Source: Ailurus styani (taxonomy: Eukaryota > Chordata > Mammalia > Carnivora > Ailuridae). From it: 64,000 nt of DNA. Made by a program: the position numbers and the translations under genes. Where the stretch lies: positions 16,058,563 to 16,122,562 of the forward strand of contig LNAC01000003.1 of NCBI GenBank assembly GCA_002007465.1, read 5' to 3'. Positions 1 through 12,106 of this stretch are shown here, in pieces. The notes under the pieces were generated by a model, which saw only the letters and a list, made by a program, of their open reading frames with translations, searched no databases and was not told the origin of the DNA. How positions within the stretch are numbered: the stretch's first letter is position 1; the number at the start of each line of letters is the position of its first letter.

Positions 1-498
1 TGATGCCAGACTTTTAAAATTAATTTTGAAGTGTTCTTTTTTTCTTCCAAAGTTTGAAAGATTTTAAGAACAACTGGTATTATTTCTTCTTTAAATGTTT
101 GGTAGAATTCACCAGGGAGGTCATCTGATACTGGACTTTTGTGTATTGGAATTTTTTAATTAATATTCAATCTCCTTTCTTGTAATTGATCTCTTCTGAT
201 TTTCTAGTTCTTCATGATTTATTTACAGGATGTATGTTTCTAAGATTATACCCACCAAGTACAATTTGTTGGTGTATAATTACTCATAGTAGTCTCTTAT
301 GATTATTTATATTTTTTTTGGTATCAGTTATAACACCTCCTCTGCATCTCCTCTTTTATTTTATTTATTTGGATATCTCTTTCTCTCATGGATTCTCTCT
401 CTTTCTCTCTCTCTCTCTCTCGCTGGTTAGTCTAGCTAAAGACTGTCAAGTCATTTTCATCTTTTCAAAGAAACACTTCTTATTTTCATTGATTTTTT

Positions 499-661
499 TA
501 AAATTTTATTTATTTATTTTAGAGACAGCAAGCAGGGGGAGGGAGAAAGACAAACACACTCCATGCTGAGTGTAGAGCCCAATGTGGGACTTGATCTCAC
601 AATGCTGAGATCATGACTTGAGCCAAAATCAATATTTGGATGCTTGCCAACTGAGACACCT
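499..661 (-). mobile_element. CAN-type SINE in the old L1
   Basis: Reverse complement of the carnivore tRNA-Lys SINE: T-rich AAATTTTATTTATTTATTTT start, GATCATGACTTGAGCC middle and an eroded GAGACACCTG end where the head would be. Many differences from the young copies suggest age. Flanking CTTATTTTCATTGAT / CCTTATTGATC may be a decayed target-site duplication. Confidence 0.85.
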
Positions 662-1284
662 GATGTTCCTTATTGATCTTTCCTATTGCCTTTTTTTCCC
701 CTTCTACTAATTTCTGTTTTGTTATTTTTTTCCTGTTTCCTGAGGTAGACATTTTTTACTATGAACTTTCATCTTAGAACTGCTTTTGCCAGATCTCATA
801 AATATGGTTTATTTTACTATGCCGTATTTCCATTTTCATGTGTCTCAAGGTGCTTTATTTCTCTTGAAATTTTCTTTGACCCTTTGGTTTTTCATTAATG
901 TGTTGTTTCCTTTCTACATATTTGTAAATTTTTCTGTTCTCTTCTTGTAATTGATTTTTAGTTTCATACTGTTGTAGTCAGGAATTATTTGATTTCCAAT
1001 ACATTTTAAATATTCTTAAATTTATTAAGATTTATTTTGTGGCCTAATATATTATCTTACTTAACATATTATCATATTTAGTTGCTCCTAAATATCATTA
1101 GGTAAGGCCTTGTCTCTTGTTATAGTCTTTGTTTTAAAGTTTATTTTGCCTCATATAAGTATAGCCACCCCAGCTCAATTTTGCTTTCCTTTTGCATGGA
1201 ATATCTTTTGTACCCTTTCACTTTCAAATTGTGTGTCCTTATACTTGAAATGAGTCTCACAGGCAGCATATACATGGGTCTTAT

Positions 1285-1493
1285 TAAAAGTTTATTTATT
1301 TATTTTAGAGAAAATGAGCGTGAGTGAGTGCAGGGAGGGTAGGGGCACAAGGAGAGGGAGAGAGAAACTTTAGCAACTCTATGCTCAGCCCCCAACATGG
1401 GGCTCCATGGAGGGCTCAATTTCATGACCCTGGGATCCTGACCTGACCCAAAACCAAGCAGCAGACACTTAACTGACTGTACCACCGGGGGCC
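1285..1493 (-). mobile_element. CAN-type SINE in the old L1
   Basis: Minus-strand SINE with T-rich tail (TTTATTTATTTATTTTAGAG), GA-rich body and a degenerate head (ACCACCGGGGGCCC). The L1 text is interrupted here and resumes afterwards. TACATGGGTCTT before and TACATGATCTTT after are a plausible aged target-site duplication. Confidence 0.85.
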
Positions 1494-1785
1494 CTACATG
1501 ATCTTTTTATCCATTTAGCCACTTTATGTCTTTTGATTAGAGAATTTAGACCATATATATTTAAAATAATTATCAAAAGGTATGTATTTATTCCCATTTT
1601 GTTTATTGCTTTCTAGCTGTTTTGTAATTCCTCTGTCCTATTTCTCTTCTCTTGCCTTTTCCTTTCTGATTTTATGATTTTCTGTGGAAGTGTACTTAGA
1701 TTGCTTTCTCTTTATATTTTCTGTATCTACTACAGATTTTGGCTTTGTGGTTACCATGTGGCTTACATAAAAAAATTTATATTTA

Positions 1786-1972
1786 GGGGCGCCTGGGTGA
1801 CTCAGTCATTGGGTGTCTGCCTTCCGCTCGGGTCATGGTCCTGGGGTCCTGGGATTGAGCCCTGCATCAGACTCCACACTCGGCGAGAAGCCTGCTTCTC
1901 CCTCTCCCACTTCCCCTGCTTGTGTTCCCTCTCTCGCTGTGTCTCTGTCAAATAAATAAAATCTTTAAAAAA
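1786..1972 (+). mobile_element. CAN-type SINE in the old L1
   Basis: Plus-strand copy: head GGGGCGCCTGGGTGACTCAG, GGGATTGAGCCCTGCATC (B-box-like) and tail CAAATAAATAAAATCTTT then A-run. Flanked by similar AAAATTTATATTT / AAAATTATAACTTT. Related 5' and 3' ends indicate a full-length copy. Confidence 0.92.
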
Positions 1973-3474
1973 ATTATAACTTTATTTTACATTGATAACA
2001 ACTTAAGTTTGAATGCACTCTAAAGCTCTGTATTTTTACTCTCCTCCCACCATTATGTTTTACGTTCTTGATGTGACATATTACATCTTTTTTATTTACA
2101 GATCCCTTAACATATTATTGTAGTTACAGCTATGTTTACTATTTTTGTCTTTTAACCTTCACACTAGCTTTGTAAGTGATTAATTCATCACCTTTACAAT
2201 AATAGATATTTGGAATTTTACTATAGATTTATTATTACCAGTGAAATTTATATTTTCAGATATTTTCTTATTATTAATTAGCACCCATTTCAGCTTAAAC
2301 AAGCCCTTTGAACAGCTTCTGTAAGACAGGTCTAGTGGTAATTGATTGCTTTAGTTTTTGCATGTCTGGAAAACTCCATTTCTCCAATTCTGAATGACAA
2401 GTTTTGCTGGTAGAATATTCTTAGCTAGATGTTTTTTCTTTATTTTAGCACTCTGTATACGTCATGCTATTTTCTTCTGGTATGCAAAGTTTATGCTGAA
2501 TAATCTACTTATATCTTATTGGGGTTCCCTTTTATATAACAAATTGGTTTTATCTTGCTGCTATTAAGCTTTTCTCCTTGTCTTGAACTTCTGACATTTT
2601 AATTATAATGTATCTTGATGTGGGACTCTTTGGGTTCTCTTATTTGAGGGTCTATGGGTTTTCTGAATCTGTATGTCCATTCCTTCCCCACCCAGATTAG
2701 GGGAATTTCTAGCTATTATTTCTTCAAATAAGTTTTCTGTCTCTCTTGTTCTAGGACCCCTATAATGCAAACATTGGTCAGCATGTATTATCTCGTAAGT
2801 CCTTTAAGTTATCTTTACTTTTTTTCATTCTTTTTGCTACTCTGATTGGGTAAGTTCAGCTGTGCAGTCTTAGAGTTCACTAATCCTTTCTTCTATTCAC
2901 CTAGTCTGTTGAACTTCTTTAGCGCATTTTTTCAAGTCAATTATTGTAGTCTTAGGTCTGTGACTTCTCTTTTTGCTACTATCTTATATTTTCTATTTGT
3001 TGAAGTTCTTGTAGTATTCTATTTTTATTCTCCTGATCTCATTGAGCATTTTTGTGAATATTATTTACTCTTTATCAGGTGAATTACTTATCTCCATTTT
3101 ATTAAGGACTCCGTCTGAGGTTTTGTCTTTTTCTTTTGGTCATAAAGTATTCCTCTTTTTTTGATTCTATGGTTTTACTTCTCACAGTCTTGAGGAAATG
3201 GCTTCATGTAAGAGAGGAAACTTACTGTCCATCGCAGCCCTTACTATTGGTTGTCTATCAAAATTTTGTGATTGTCGAAGCAAACGATTTTATTTTCAGT
3301 GGCTCCCAAATGTTGAGGGTGTTATATGACCTAACAGTGTCCCAAAGAGGAGGCTCTTAACACCTAGATTTTGGCTGATTTGGAACCAGATCCTCATCCA
3401 AAAGTTTCTGAAGTATGCAAATATATACAGCCCTGTGAGATCATCAGCTTATGTCCCACAAGTGACCTAGAATT

Positions 3475-5099
3475 GTCCCCTATGTAGCAGCCACAAAAAT
3501 TGGAGTGCCAGATGAGTGTAAAAGTTTCATTCTAGGAGATGCCAACAACCTGGAGTGAGACAGATGGAGAGCACAAAGATGACATCTACCAGCACTGATT
3601 TCCCTGAAGTGTACCTTAGTAGGAGCCTAGATGTGTGCTATACCAAAAAATCTTCCCCCAAGCCAAAGCTCCAGAAGAGGCAAGTAGGCCTTTTTCACAG
3701 AAAGACTGGATGTATATTTTATTTTACTTTCTATGCAGTGCCCAGGATGGTAGTTAGTCAAGAAATATCTCTCCATTTATTACAGTTCCATGGCACCCAG
3801 GGATACAAGCCCCACTGGCCATGGAAACAAAGCTATCAAAGGGCATTCTCTTGGCAACATCACATAAACTGGGCAAACAGATTTTTAAAAACTGGGGAAC
3901 TGGACCCATGTACAAGCTTTTCTCTGGGAGATACTGGCATTCTGGATCATTGCTGAAGAAGGGCACAAATGTAGAACTTGCTCTCTGAGATATCTAGAGA
4001 GGATTATATTGGGCCACTAGATATGTGTTCAATTTTAAGCCTGCCCTTTGGTTCATAGCTATGAAGATAAGGTACTAAACTTCTTTCAGAGAATATTTGG
4101 ATATCTTTGTCTGTTTCCTCTTGCTGTACCCTGAGGGGTGGTAGCCATCCAAGAACTGTTTCTCTATTTGTCAGTCTCATGGGACCCAGGAATGAAAGCC
4201 CCACTGGCCATCAGAGCCAGGCAATCAAGGGATGTCTTTTAGGTAGCACATACGAAAACCTTGGGCACAAGATGTAAAAATCAGGGCACCAGAGGTATGT
4301 AAAACTCTCTCCCAGGAGACACTAATACCCTAGAGAGTGGCAAAGGGAGAATGTAAATATTGCATCCACACTCTGAGGTCTATGGAAAGAATTACAGTCA
4401 GTCCTTAGATGTGTGTTTGATAAGAAGCTTACCCCTAAGGTTATAGCAGTATAGATAAACCAATAGGCCTTTCATACAGAAAGACTGGTATCCTGAGACA
4501 GCTGCTTATTGCTGTGTTCAGAGGTAATAGCCAATTAAAAACTCTTTCTCAGTTGGTTACAGTTTTGTGATACTCATGTGCTTATGTCCTCCTGGCTCTC
4601 AGTGCCAGGCCATCTGGACATGTCTCCTGGTGATAACTGCAAAAACTGGTGTGAGATGAGGATAAGGGTATAAGCTCCTTTTTGGAAAACACGGATGAGT
4701 TGGATCAAGGAAGAGGGAAAGCACAATGATGACCTCTACTGGCTTCTGTTCCCTGGGAGTGCCTCAGTAGGCTCCTAGGTGTGTGCCAAATCAGAAGCCT
4801 AACACTTAGGCCAAAGCTCTGGGAGAAGCAAATAGTACTTTTTCACAAAATAGCTGGAGGTGTGTTTCAGTCTGCTGTCTCCACAGTGCCCTGATGGTAG
4901 TAACCAGCCAACAATGATTCCTGATTGTTATATCCCTGTGGGATCCAGGAATGCAATCAAGTGGTGTCCCTTAGGCAGCAGTCACAAAATCATGACACCA
5001 GATATAAAAGGGGTTTATCAGGCACATATAAAAGCTCTCCTCTGTAAGATGCTGCTATTTTGGTGTGTGGCAGAGGGAGAGCTCAAAGATGATAACACC

Positions 5100-5144
<45 letters not shown>

Positions 5145-5434
5145 TACTTTTTTAGATGACATCGAATTCTGGAAATGGGCAGATAGCACAAATATGGTTC
5201 CTGCCAACCTCTATCCCTGGAGAGTGCTCCTAGATATGCGTTAAATTAGATGCTTAACATTTTGACTGATACTTTAAGAAAAACAAAACAAAACAAAACA
5301 AAAATCTTTGTTCATAGAAAGTCTAGGCCCTTTTCAAAAGACTACCTCTATGCTAGGTCCTGGGGTGGATGAATCCTCACAGAAGTCCATTAAGAATTAT
5401 TTCTCAGTTACCGATAAAAGGAGGATCTTGAGTC
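3475..5434 (-). repeat. Diverged ~380-bp tandem array in L1 5' UTR
   Basis: About five diverged units. Anchors recur at roughly 3490, 3855, 4246, 4631 and 4976 (GCAGCCACAAAAATTGG-like), followed each time by a GGAGATGCCAACAACCTGG-like phrase and then AGATGTGTGCTAAATCAGAAGCC-like text (e.g. 3630, 4020, 4410, 4780). Unit ends share GGGACCCAGGAATGxAAGCCC (3795, 4185, 4940). Spacing is about 345-390 bp. The array abuts ORF1 on the minus-strand L1, so it is the repeated 5' UTR region of that element, comparable in position to the monomers of mouse L1. Confidence 0.75.
5103..5143. repeat. (CA)n microsatellite
   Basis: About twenty uninterrupted CA dinucleotides inside the L1 5' UTR array. Likely length-polymorphic. 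Confidence 0.97.
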
Positions 5435-5448
5435 CCCATTGGCTTTTA
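5435..5448. repeat. Left target-site duplication of inserted L1
   Basis: CCCATTGGCTTTTA is repeated exactly at 12107-12120. Text on the left (old L1 5' UTR) and on the right of the second copy together form continuous 5' UTR sequence, so the duplication frames the inserted L1. Confidence 0.8.
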
Positions 5449-6783
5449 TTTTTTTTCCCGAATTTTTTCTTAAATTCCAGTTAGTTAACATGCAGTGTAA
5501 TATTAGTTTTAGGTGTAGGATTTAGTATTTCAACACTTATATACAACACCCAGTGTTCATTATAGAAAGTGCCCTCATCATAACCATCATCTATTTAACA
5601 CCCCCCACATCACCTCTGATAACTATCATTTTGTTCTCTATAGTTAAGAGTATATTTCTTGGTTTTCTTCTCTTTTTCTTCCCCCTTTGCTCATTTGTTT
5701 TGTTTCTTAAATTCAGCATATGAGTGAAGTCAAAGATATCTGTCTTTCTCTGATTTTGCTAAGCATAATAATCTCTAGCTCTATCCACATTATTGCACAT
5801 TGCAAGATTTTCATTGTTTTTATGGCTGAGTAATATTCCATTTGGTATGTATGTGTGTACCTCTTCATTCATCAGTCAATGGATATTTGACTGGTTCCGT
5901 AATTTGGCTATTGTAGATAATGTAGCTATAAACATTGGGATGCATAAATCCTTTTGAATTAGTACTTTTGAGTAAATACTTAATAGTGCGATTGCTGGAT
6001 CATAGGGAAGTTCTGTTTTTAACTTTTTTGAGGAACCTCCATACTGTTTTCTAAAGTGGCTACACCAGTTTGCATTCCCATCAACAGTGTAACATGGTTT
6101 TTGCCATCTGACAGATGTGAGGTACTATCTCACTGTAGTTTTGATTTGTTATTTCCTGATGATAAGTGATGTTGAGCATCTTTTCATGTGTCTGTTAGTC
6201 ATCTGGATGTCTTTGGAAAAATGTCTGTTCATGTCTTCTGCCCATATTTTAACTGGATTATTTGGTTTTGAGGGTGTTGACTTTTAAAAGTTCTTTATAT
6301 ATTTTGGATACTAACCCTTTATTGGATATGCCATTTACAACTATCTTCTCCCATTCTGCAGATTACCTTTTCGTTTTGTTGATTGTTTCTTTGCTGTACA
6401 AAAGCTTTTTATTTTGGTGTAGTCCCAATAGTTTATTTGTTTCCCCTGCCTCAAGAGACTTATCTAATAAGAAGTTGTTATGGCTAAAGTCAAAGAGGTT
6501 AATGCATGTGTTCTTCTCTAGAATTTTAATAATTCATTGTATCACATTTAGGTCCTTCATCCATTTTTGAATTTACTTTTGTGTATGGTGTAACAAAGTG
6601 GTCCAGATGCTGCTGTTCTGTTTTCCCAACGTCATTTGTGGAAGTGACTGTCTTTTTTCCATTGGATATTCTTTCCTATTTTGTCAAAAATGACTTGACC
6701 ATATAGTTGTGGATTCATTTCTGGGCTTTCTCTCCTGTTCTATTGATTATGTGCCTATTTTTGTGTCAGTACCATACTGTCTT

Positions 6784-7081
6784 TTTTTTTTAATTTCAAT
6801 GTTTTATTTAAATTTTAGTGAGTTAACATGTATGATAAAATTGGTTTCAGGTATAGTATTTAAGGTTTCATCACTTACATATAACACCCGTGCTCATCAC
6901 AATAAATGATATCCTTAAATAACCACCTCCCATTTAGCCCATTCTCTGCCCACCTCCCTCCACCAACCCTCAGGTTGTTCTCTGAAGTTGAGAATCTCTT
7001 ATGGTTTTCTTTTTCTTTTTCTTTTTCTTTCCTTCCCCTGTGTTCATCTGTTTTGTTTCTTAAATTCCATGGATGAGTGAA
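6784..7081 (-). mobile_element. 5'-truncated L1 3' end nested in L1
   Basis: Poly(T) followed by reverse-complemented carnivore L1 3' UTR (GTGAGTTAACATGTATGATA, then CTCTGAAGTTGAGAATCTC) interrupts ORF2 text. ACTGTCTT occurs just before (6776-6783) and just after (7082-7089), and joining across it restores the expected ORF2 phrase ACTGTCTTGATCACTACAG. Confidence 0.85.
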
Positions 7082-7177
7082 ACTGTCTTGATCACTACAG
7101 CTATGCAATAAGTTGAAGTTCAGAACTATAATGCTGCCAGCTTTGCTTTTTTTTTTTTTTAAAGATTGTTTTGGCTA

Positions 7178-7376
7178 GGTGCCTGGGTGGCTCAGTCAGT
7201 TAAGCATCTGCCTTCAGCTCAGGTCATGACCTCAGGGTCCTGAAACCAAGCCCTGCATCAGGCTACCTGTTCAGTGGGGAGTCTGTTGATCCTTTCCCCT
7301 CTGTCCCTCCCCCCCACCCCCCACTCATGGTCTCTCTCTCTCTCTCTCAAATAAATAAATAATTAAAGGGAAAAAA
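7178..7376 (+). mobile_element. CAN-type SINE in L1 ORF2
   Basis: Head GGTGCCTGGGTGGCTCAGTC, (TC)n and CAAATAAATAAATAATT tail. Target-site duplication AAGATTGTTTTGGCTA (7162-7177) / AAGATTGCTTTGGCTA (7377-7392), one mismatch. Confidence 0.95.
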
Positions 7377-7478
7377 AAGATTGCTTTGGCTATTTGGATT
7401 CTCTTTTGTGATTCCATACAAATTTTAGGATTATTTGTTCTAGCTCTGTAAAAAATGCTGGTGGTGTTTTTATAGGGA

Positions 7479-7850
7479 TTAAATTAAATGTGTAGATTGC
7501 TTTGAGTAGTATAGATATTTTAATATATTTGCTCTTCTAATCCATGACCCAGGATTTTTTTTCCATTTATTTATGTCATCTTTAATTCCTTTCAACAGTA
7601 TTTTGTACTTTTCAGAGTAAAGATCTTTTTCCTCTTTGCTTAAGTGTTTTCCTAAGTATCTTAATTGGTTTAGTGCAACTGTAAATGGGATCAATTCCTT
7701 GATTTCTCTTTCTGCTGCTTCATTTTTGGTGTATAGAAATACAGCAGATTTCTGTACACTGATTTTGTGTCCTGTGACTTTACAGAATTTTTGTATAAGT
7801 TCTAGCAAATTTTTGGTGGAATCTTTTGGGTTTTCTATATAGGGTAGCAT
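7479..7850 (-). pseudogene. L1 ORF2 reverse transcriptase fragment
   Basis: An open frame of 123 codons reads as the segment of L1 ORF2p following the reverse transcriptase core: motifs [16 protein letters not shown] and the INKWKK...[10 protein letters not shown] stretch typical of the family. It is broken by stops on both sides and by a SINE upstream on the plus strand. No independent gene is implied. Confidence 0.85.
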
Positions 7851-8795
7851 TCATCTGGTGAATGTTTGACTTCTTCTTTGCTGATTTGGATGCCATTTAT
7901 TTCTTTTTGTTGTCGGATTGCTGTAGCTAGAACTTCTAGTACTATGTTAAATAACAATAATGAGAGTGGATATCCCTGTCTTCTTCCTCACTGTAGAGGA
8001 AAAGTTCTCAATTTTTCCTCATTGAGAATGATATTTGCTGTGAGTTTTTCATACATGACCTTTGTGATGTTGAGATGTACTCCTTCACTCAATCCCTACT
8101 TTGTTGAGGGTTTTTATCATTAATGGATCTTATACTATGTCAAATGCTATTTTTTACTCTATTGAAAAGATCATATGTTACTAATCCTTTCTTTTATTAA
8201 TGAGGTATATCACATTGATTGATTTGAGAATATTGAAACTCCTTTGCACCTCAGGAATAAATCTTACTTGATTGTGGTGAATAATTCTCTTAATATACTG
8301 CTGGATTTCATTTGCTAGTATTTTATTCAGAAGTTTTGCATCCATGTTCATCAGGGATATTCATCTTTAGGTCTCTTTTTTAATGGAATCGTTTTATTGT
8401 TTTGGTATCAGGTTAATGCTGGCCTCATAGAATGAATTAAAAACTTTTCTGCAATTTCTATTTTTTGGAACAGTTTTAACTCTTCTTTAAATGTTTGGTA
8501 GAATTCCCTGGGGAAGCCTTCTGACCCTGGACTTTTGTTTGTTGGGAGATTTTGCTTACTGATTCAATTTCTTTGCTGGTTATTGGTCTGTTTGAATTTT
8601 CTATTACTTCCTGTTTACATTTTGGTAATTACATGTGTCTAGAGATTTATGTACTTCTTCCAACTTATTGGCATATAATTTTTCATCATACTTTCTTATA
8701 ACTGTTTGTACTTCTCTGATGTTGGCTATGATTTCTCCTCTATCATTTGTGATTTTATTTATTTGGTTCCTTTCTCTTTAATTTTTGATAATTCT

Positions 8796-8885
8796 GTCTA
8801 CGGCCATACCACTCTGAACGCGCCCGATCTCGTCTGATCTCGGAAGCTAAGCAGGGACGGGCCTGGTTAGTACTTGGATGGGAGA
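8796..8885 (+). pseudogene. 5S rRNA fragment, 3'-truncated, tailless
   Basis: Begins GTCTACGGCCATACCAC and matches vertebrate 5S rRNA from base 1 to about base 90 (AAGCTAAGCAGGG, GGTTAGTACTTGGATGGGAG), with about two differences from the standard sequence as I recall it. The last 30 bases are missing. It sits inside L1 and is framed by an exact 16-bp duplication TAATTTTTGATAATTC (8779-8794 and 8889-8904), with no A-tail. The internal A box and intermediate element are kept, but box C is cut, so transcription is doubtful. Confidence 0.93.
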
Positions 8886-9258
8886 TCATAATTTTTGATA
8901 ATTCAGGCTAGGGGTTTATCAATTTTATTAAAATTTTCAAAGACTCAGCTCCTAGTTTCATTGATCTGTTCTATTAGATTTTCTGGTTTTTTGGGGTTTT
9001 TTTTTGTTTGTTTAGTTCCTATATAATTTTTTTCTGTTCTAATCTTTATTATTTCCTATCTTCTGCTGTCTTTAGGCTTTGTTAGTTTTTTTCTAGCTTT
9101 TTTAGGTGTAAGGTTAGGTTTGACATTTTTCTTGCTTTTTGAAGTAGGCCTGTATTGTTATATGCTTCCCTCTTCAGACCAATTTTGCTACATCTCAAAT
9201 GTTTTGGACTGTCATGTTTTCAGTTGTTTCCATGTGCTTTTTAAATATCTTCTTTGAT

Positions 9259-9453
9259 TTACTTGTTTGATATATTGTTTAGTAGAATGTTGGTTAACCT
9301 CCATGTATTTGTGGTCTTTCCAAATTTTTTCTTGTGGTTGAGTTTAAGTTTCATAGTGTTACAGTCAGAAAAGATGAATGGTATGATCTCAGTCTTTTTG
9401 CACTTATTGAGGCCTGATTTGTGACTCAATATGTGATCTGGAGAATGTCCCAT
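9259..9453 (-). pseudogene. L1 ORF2 endonuclease C-terminal fragment
   Basis: Open frame of 64 codons containing SDCNTMKLKLNHKKKFGK and TTNTWRLTNILL, the conserved end of the L1 apurinic-type endonuclease domain (SDH motif, here SDC, so the catalytic histidine is lost). Part of the dead L1 on the minus strand. Confidence 0.8.
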
Positions 9454-10773
9454 GTGAACTTGAAAAGAATGTGTATTCTACTTATATAGGATGAAATGCT
9501 CTGAATATATCTGTTAAGTCCATCTGGTCCAATGTGTCATTCAAAGCAATTGTTTCCTTGTTGACCTGCTTACATGATCTGTCCATTGCTGTGAGAAGGG
9601 TGTTAAAGTCTCATACTATTACTGTATTATTATCAGTGAGTTTTGTTGTGTTCATTATTAATCATTTTATATATTTGTTTGCTCCCATGTTGGGGCATAA
9701 ATACTTACAGTTGTTAGATCTTGTTGGATATTCCCCTTTATTATGATATAATGCCCTTCTTCATTTTTTCTTACAGGCTTTTATTTAAAATCAAGCTTGT
9801 CTGATATAACTATTGCTACTCCTGCTTTCTTTTGATGTCCACTTGCATGATTAATGTTTCTCCATCCTCTCACTTCCAATCTGCAGGTGTCTTTAGGTCT
9901 AAAATGAGTCTTTTGTAGGCAGCATATAGATGAGTCTTGTTTTTTATCCATTCTGACAGCTTATATCTTTTGGTTAGAGCATTTAGTCCATTTACATTCA
10001 GAGTAAGTATTGATAGATATGTATTTAGTACCATTTTATTATTTGTTTTGTCATTGTTTCTGGATATTTTATTTCCTCCTTTCTTGTCTTTGTCATTTTT
10101 GGTCTTTCCCTTCCATTCAAAGAATTCCCTTTAATATTTCTTTCAGGGATGGTTTAGTGATCATGAATTCCTTTAGTTTTTGTTTGTCTAGAAAACTATT
10201 TCTCCTTCTATTCTGAATGATAGTCTTGCTGGATAGAGTATTCTTGGCTGCAGATTTTTCCCATTCAGCATGTTGAATATATTCATGCAACTGCCTTCTG
10301 ACTTGCCAAGTTTGTTGAGAAAACTGCAGCTAGCCATTTGGGTCTTTCCTCATAATTTAGGGTTTTCTTTTGTCTTGCTTCTTTTAGGATTTTTTATTAC
10401 TATATTTTGCAAATTTGATTACAATGTATCCTTGTTATGGTATGCTTTTGTTGATTTTGATAGGAGTTCTCTGTGCCTTCTGGATCTAGATGTCTATTTC
10501 CTTCCCCAAATGAGGGAAATTTTCAGCCTTAAGTAAAATTTCTATCCCCCTTTCTCTGTCTTCTTCTGGAACTCTTATTAAGGTTATTGTTTGAGGGAGC
10601 CTCTGAGTTTCCTAAGTCTATTCTCATGGTCCATAATTCTTCTTTCTCTCTTTTGTTCAGCTTCATTGTTTAACATTATTTGCTCTTTTGCATCATTTAT
10701 TCATTCTTCCACTTCTTCCATCCTTGTGTTCTTTGCATCCAGTCTATTTCAAATCCCAGTTATTGAAATTTTC

Positions 10774-10966
10774 TTTTTTTTTTTAAGATATTTTTTTTTA
10801 TTCGACAGAGAGAAAAAGATCACAAGTAGGTGGAGAGGTTGGCAGAGAGGAGGAAGCGTGCTTCCTGCTCAGCAGGGAGCCCAATGTGGGGCTCAATCCC
10901 AGAACCCTGAGATCATGACCTGAGCTGAAGGCAGAGGCTTTAACCCACTGAGCCACCCAGGCGCCC
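10774..10966 (-). mobile_element. Young CAN-type SINE in L1 ORF1 region
   Basis: T-rich end, AAGATCACAAGTAGGTGGAG body, GGCTTTAACCCACTGAGCCA and intact head CCCAGGCGCC. Target-site duplication CCCAGTTATTGAAATTTTC is exact over 19 bp (10755-10773 / 10967-10985), indicating a relatively recent insertion. Confidence 0.96.
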
Positions 10967-12106
10967 CCCAGTTATTGAAATTTTCAATTCTAATTTTTTT
11001 TAACTCTTATCTCCGTGGTAAGGGCCTCATTGAAATCTTCCATCTTTTCTCAAGTCCAGCAAATTCCTTTATTATCGTTGCTTTAAATTCTCCATCAACC
11101 ATGTTACTGATAAGTGTTTTGTTCAGATCTCTGGCCATGAGCTTGTTTCGCTTGGGGTGAATTCCTCTGTCTTGCTATTTTGTGAAAGTCTCTGTCTTCT
11201 TCTCTGTGTTAGAAAAGCCAATTATGTTTCCCACTCCTGACAGTAATGGTTTTATGAAGACGTGTTCTGCTGTTGTATTTTGGCTGCTCAGTCCTTCAGG
11301 CCCTTTGTCTGCAGAGGCTCTCCTTGTCTGCAGTGGGCAGCGTTTGATCCTTTACCAGAGTATGGCAAGTTTTAACTAGGTGTGCTCTTCTCTGCTTGTT
11401 AAATGATACCTGATAGTTCACTAGAACTGAAGCCCTGCATAACTGTCTGGTTGGGAGACAGGTCTTCTGTGGAAGGTGCCCACTGATGTAGGACTGAGGC
11501 AAATGTGACTGGGAAGGGAAGTACCTGCAGAGTGCAGAGATGTAGGACCTAGTATAAGCAGATTAGGCAGCTAGTACTGGTACTATGGTGTTTACCACAG
11601 GTGCATGGCTTTGTGTTTAAGCTGAGGAGCAATAAAGGAAAATGGCGCTAGCCAACACTCTGGTCTCCAGAGAGAGGTTTCTGGGCTTGCTTCTTCCAGG
11701 AAAACACTGAATAACCTCCCCTTTGTGTGTCCCAGGCATTCTTCAGATCACTGTTTCCAGGCTCTCTGCTTCTGGATTGTTACCTGTCTTCTCTCCTGAA
11801 GCAGCACTCTGTCCTCTGACTCTATCCCACCCAAGCTTGCTGACCTTTAAAACTCCAAATTGTAGGGACATGGTGTGGGCAGGGGATTGCACTGGTCTTC
11901 CTGGGGAGGGTCTTGCCATGCAGGGACTAAGGGAGGTTTGACCAAGTAGGGCAGTCATGCCAGAGCACAGGGGTGGAGCAAGCAGGCTCAGCAGCCAGTG
12001 TCTGGGCTGAGCTGTCCTTCACAGGTGGCCCTACCATGGAAGGGTGGGGGAAGGAAATGGTAACCACTAGCTCCTTTCTCCCCAGAGAGGTGTCTCTGTG
12101 AATGCT

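Larger units (their letters stand above)
1..5434 (-). mobile_element. Old L1 (LINE-1), 3' part outside window
   Basis: The plus strand reads as reverse-complemented L1: reverse transcriptase region at the left edge, ORF2 N-terminal region near 1230-1600, ORF1 region about 2320-2950, then 5' UTR. The paralogous L1 at 5449-12106 shows the same order (for example the phrase around AAATGTTTGGTAGAATTC occurs in both). No long ORF survives, so it is inactive. Three SINEs interrupt it. Its 5' end resumes at 12107 beyond an inserted L1. The 5' UTR resembles old eutherian L1M-type elements (from memory, not searched). Confidence 0.85.
5449..12106 (-). mobile_element. Near full-length carnivore-type L1 inserted in older L1
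   Basis: In minus orientation: 5' UTR about 12106-11000, ORF1 region about 11000-10140, ORF2 endonuclease and reverse transcriptase about 10100-6100, 3' UTR ending in AGTTAACATGCAGTG-type sequence and poly(T) at 5449-5456. Framed by a 14-bp exact duplication (5435-5448 / 12107-12120). It contains a nested L1 tail, two SINEs and a 5S fragment. ORF2 survives only as short fragments, so it is dead. The 5' UTR is comparatively GC-rich. Confidence 0.85.

Noticed and set aside
3555..3956. 133-codon open frame
   Set aside because: Lies in the L1 5' UTR tandem array; other units have stops at the matching positions and no protein family is recognisable.
6262..6570. 102-codon open frame on the plus strand
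   Set aside because: It is the antisense of L1 ORF2; the hydrophobic, Phe-rich translation is typical of that shadow.
10591..10923. 110-codon open frame
   Set aside because: Runs from antisense L1 ORF1 into an antisense SINE.
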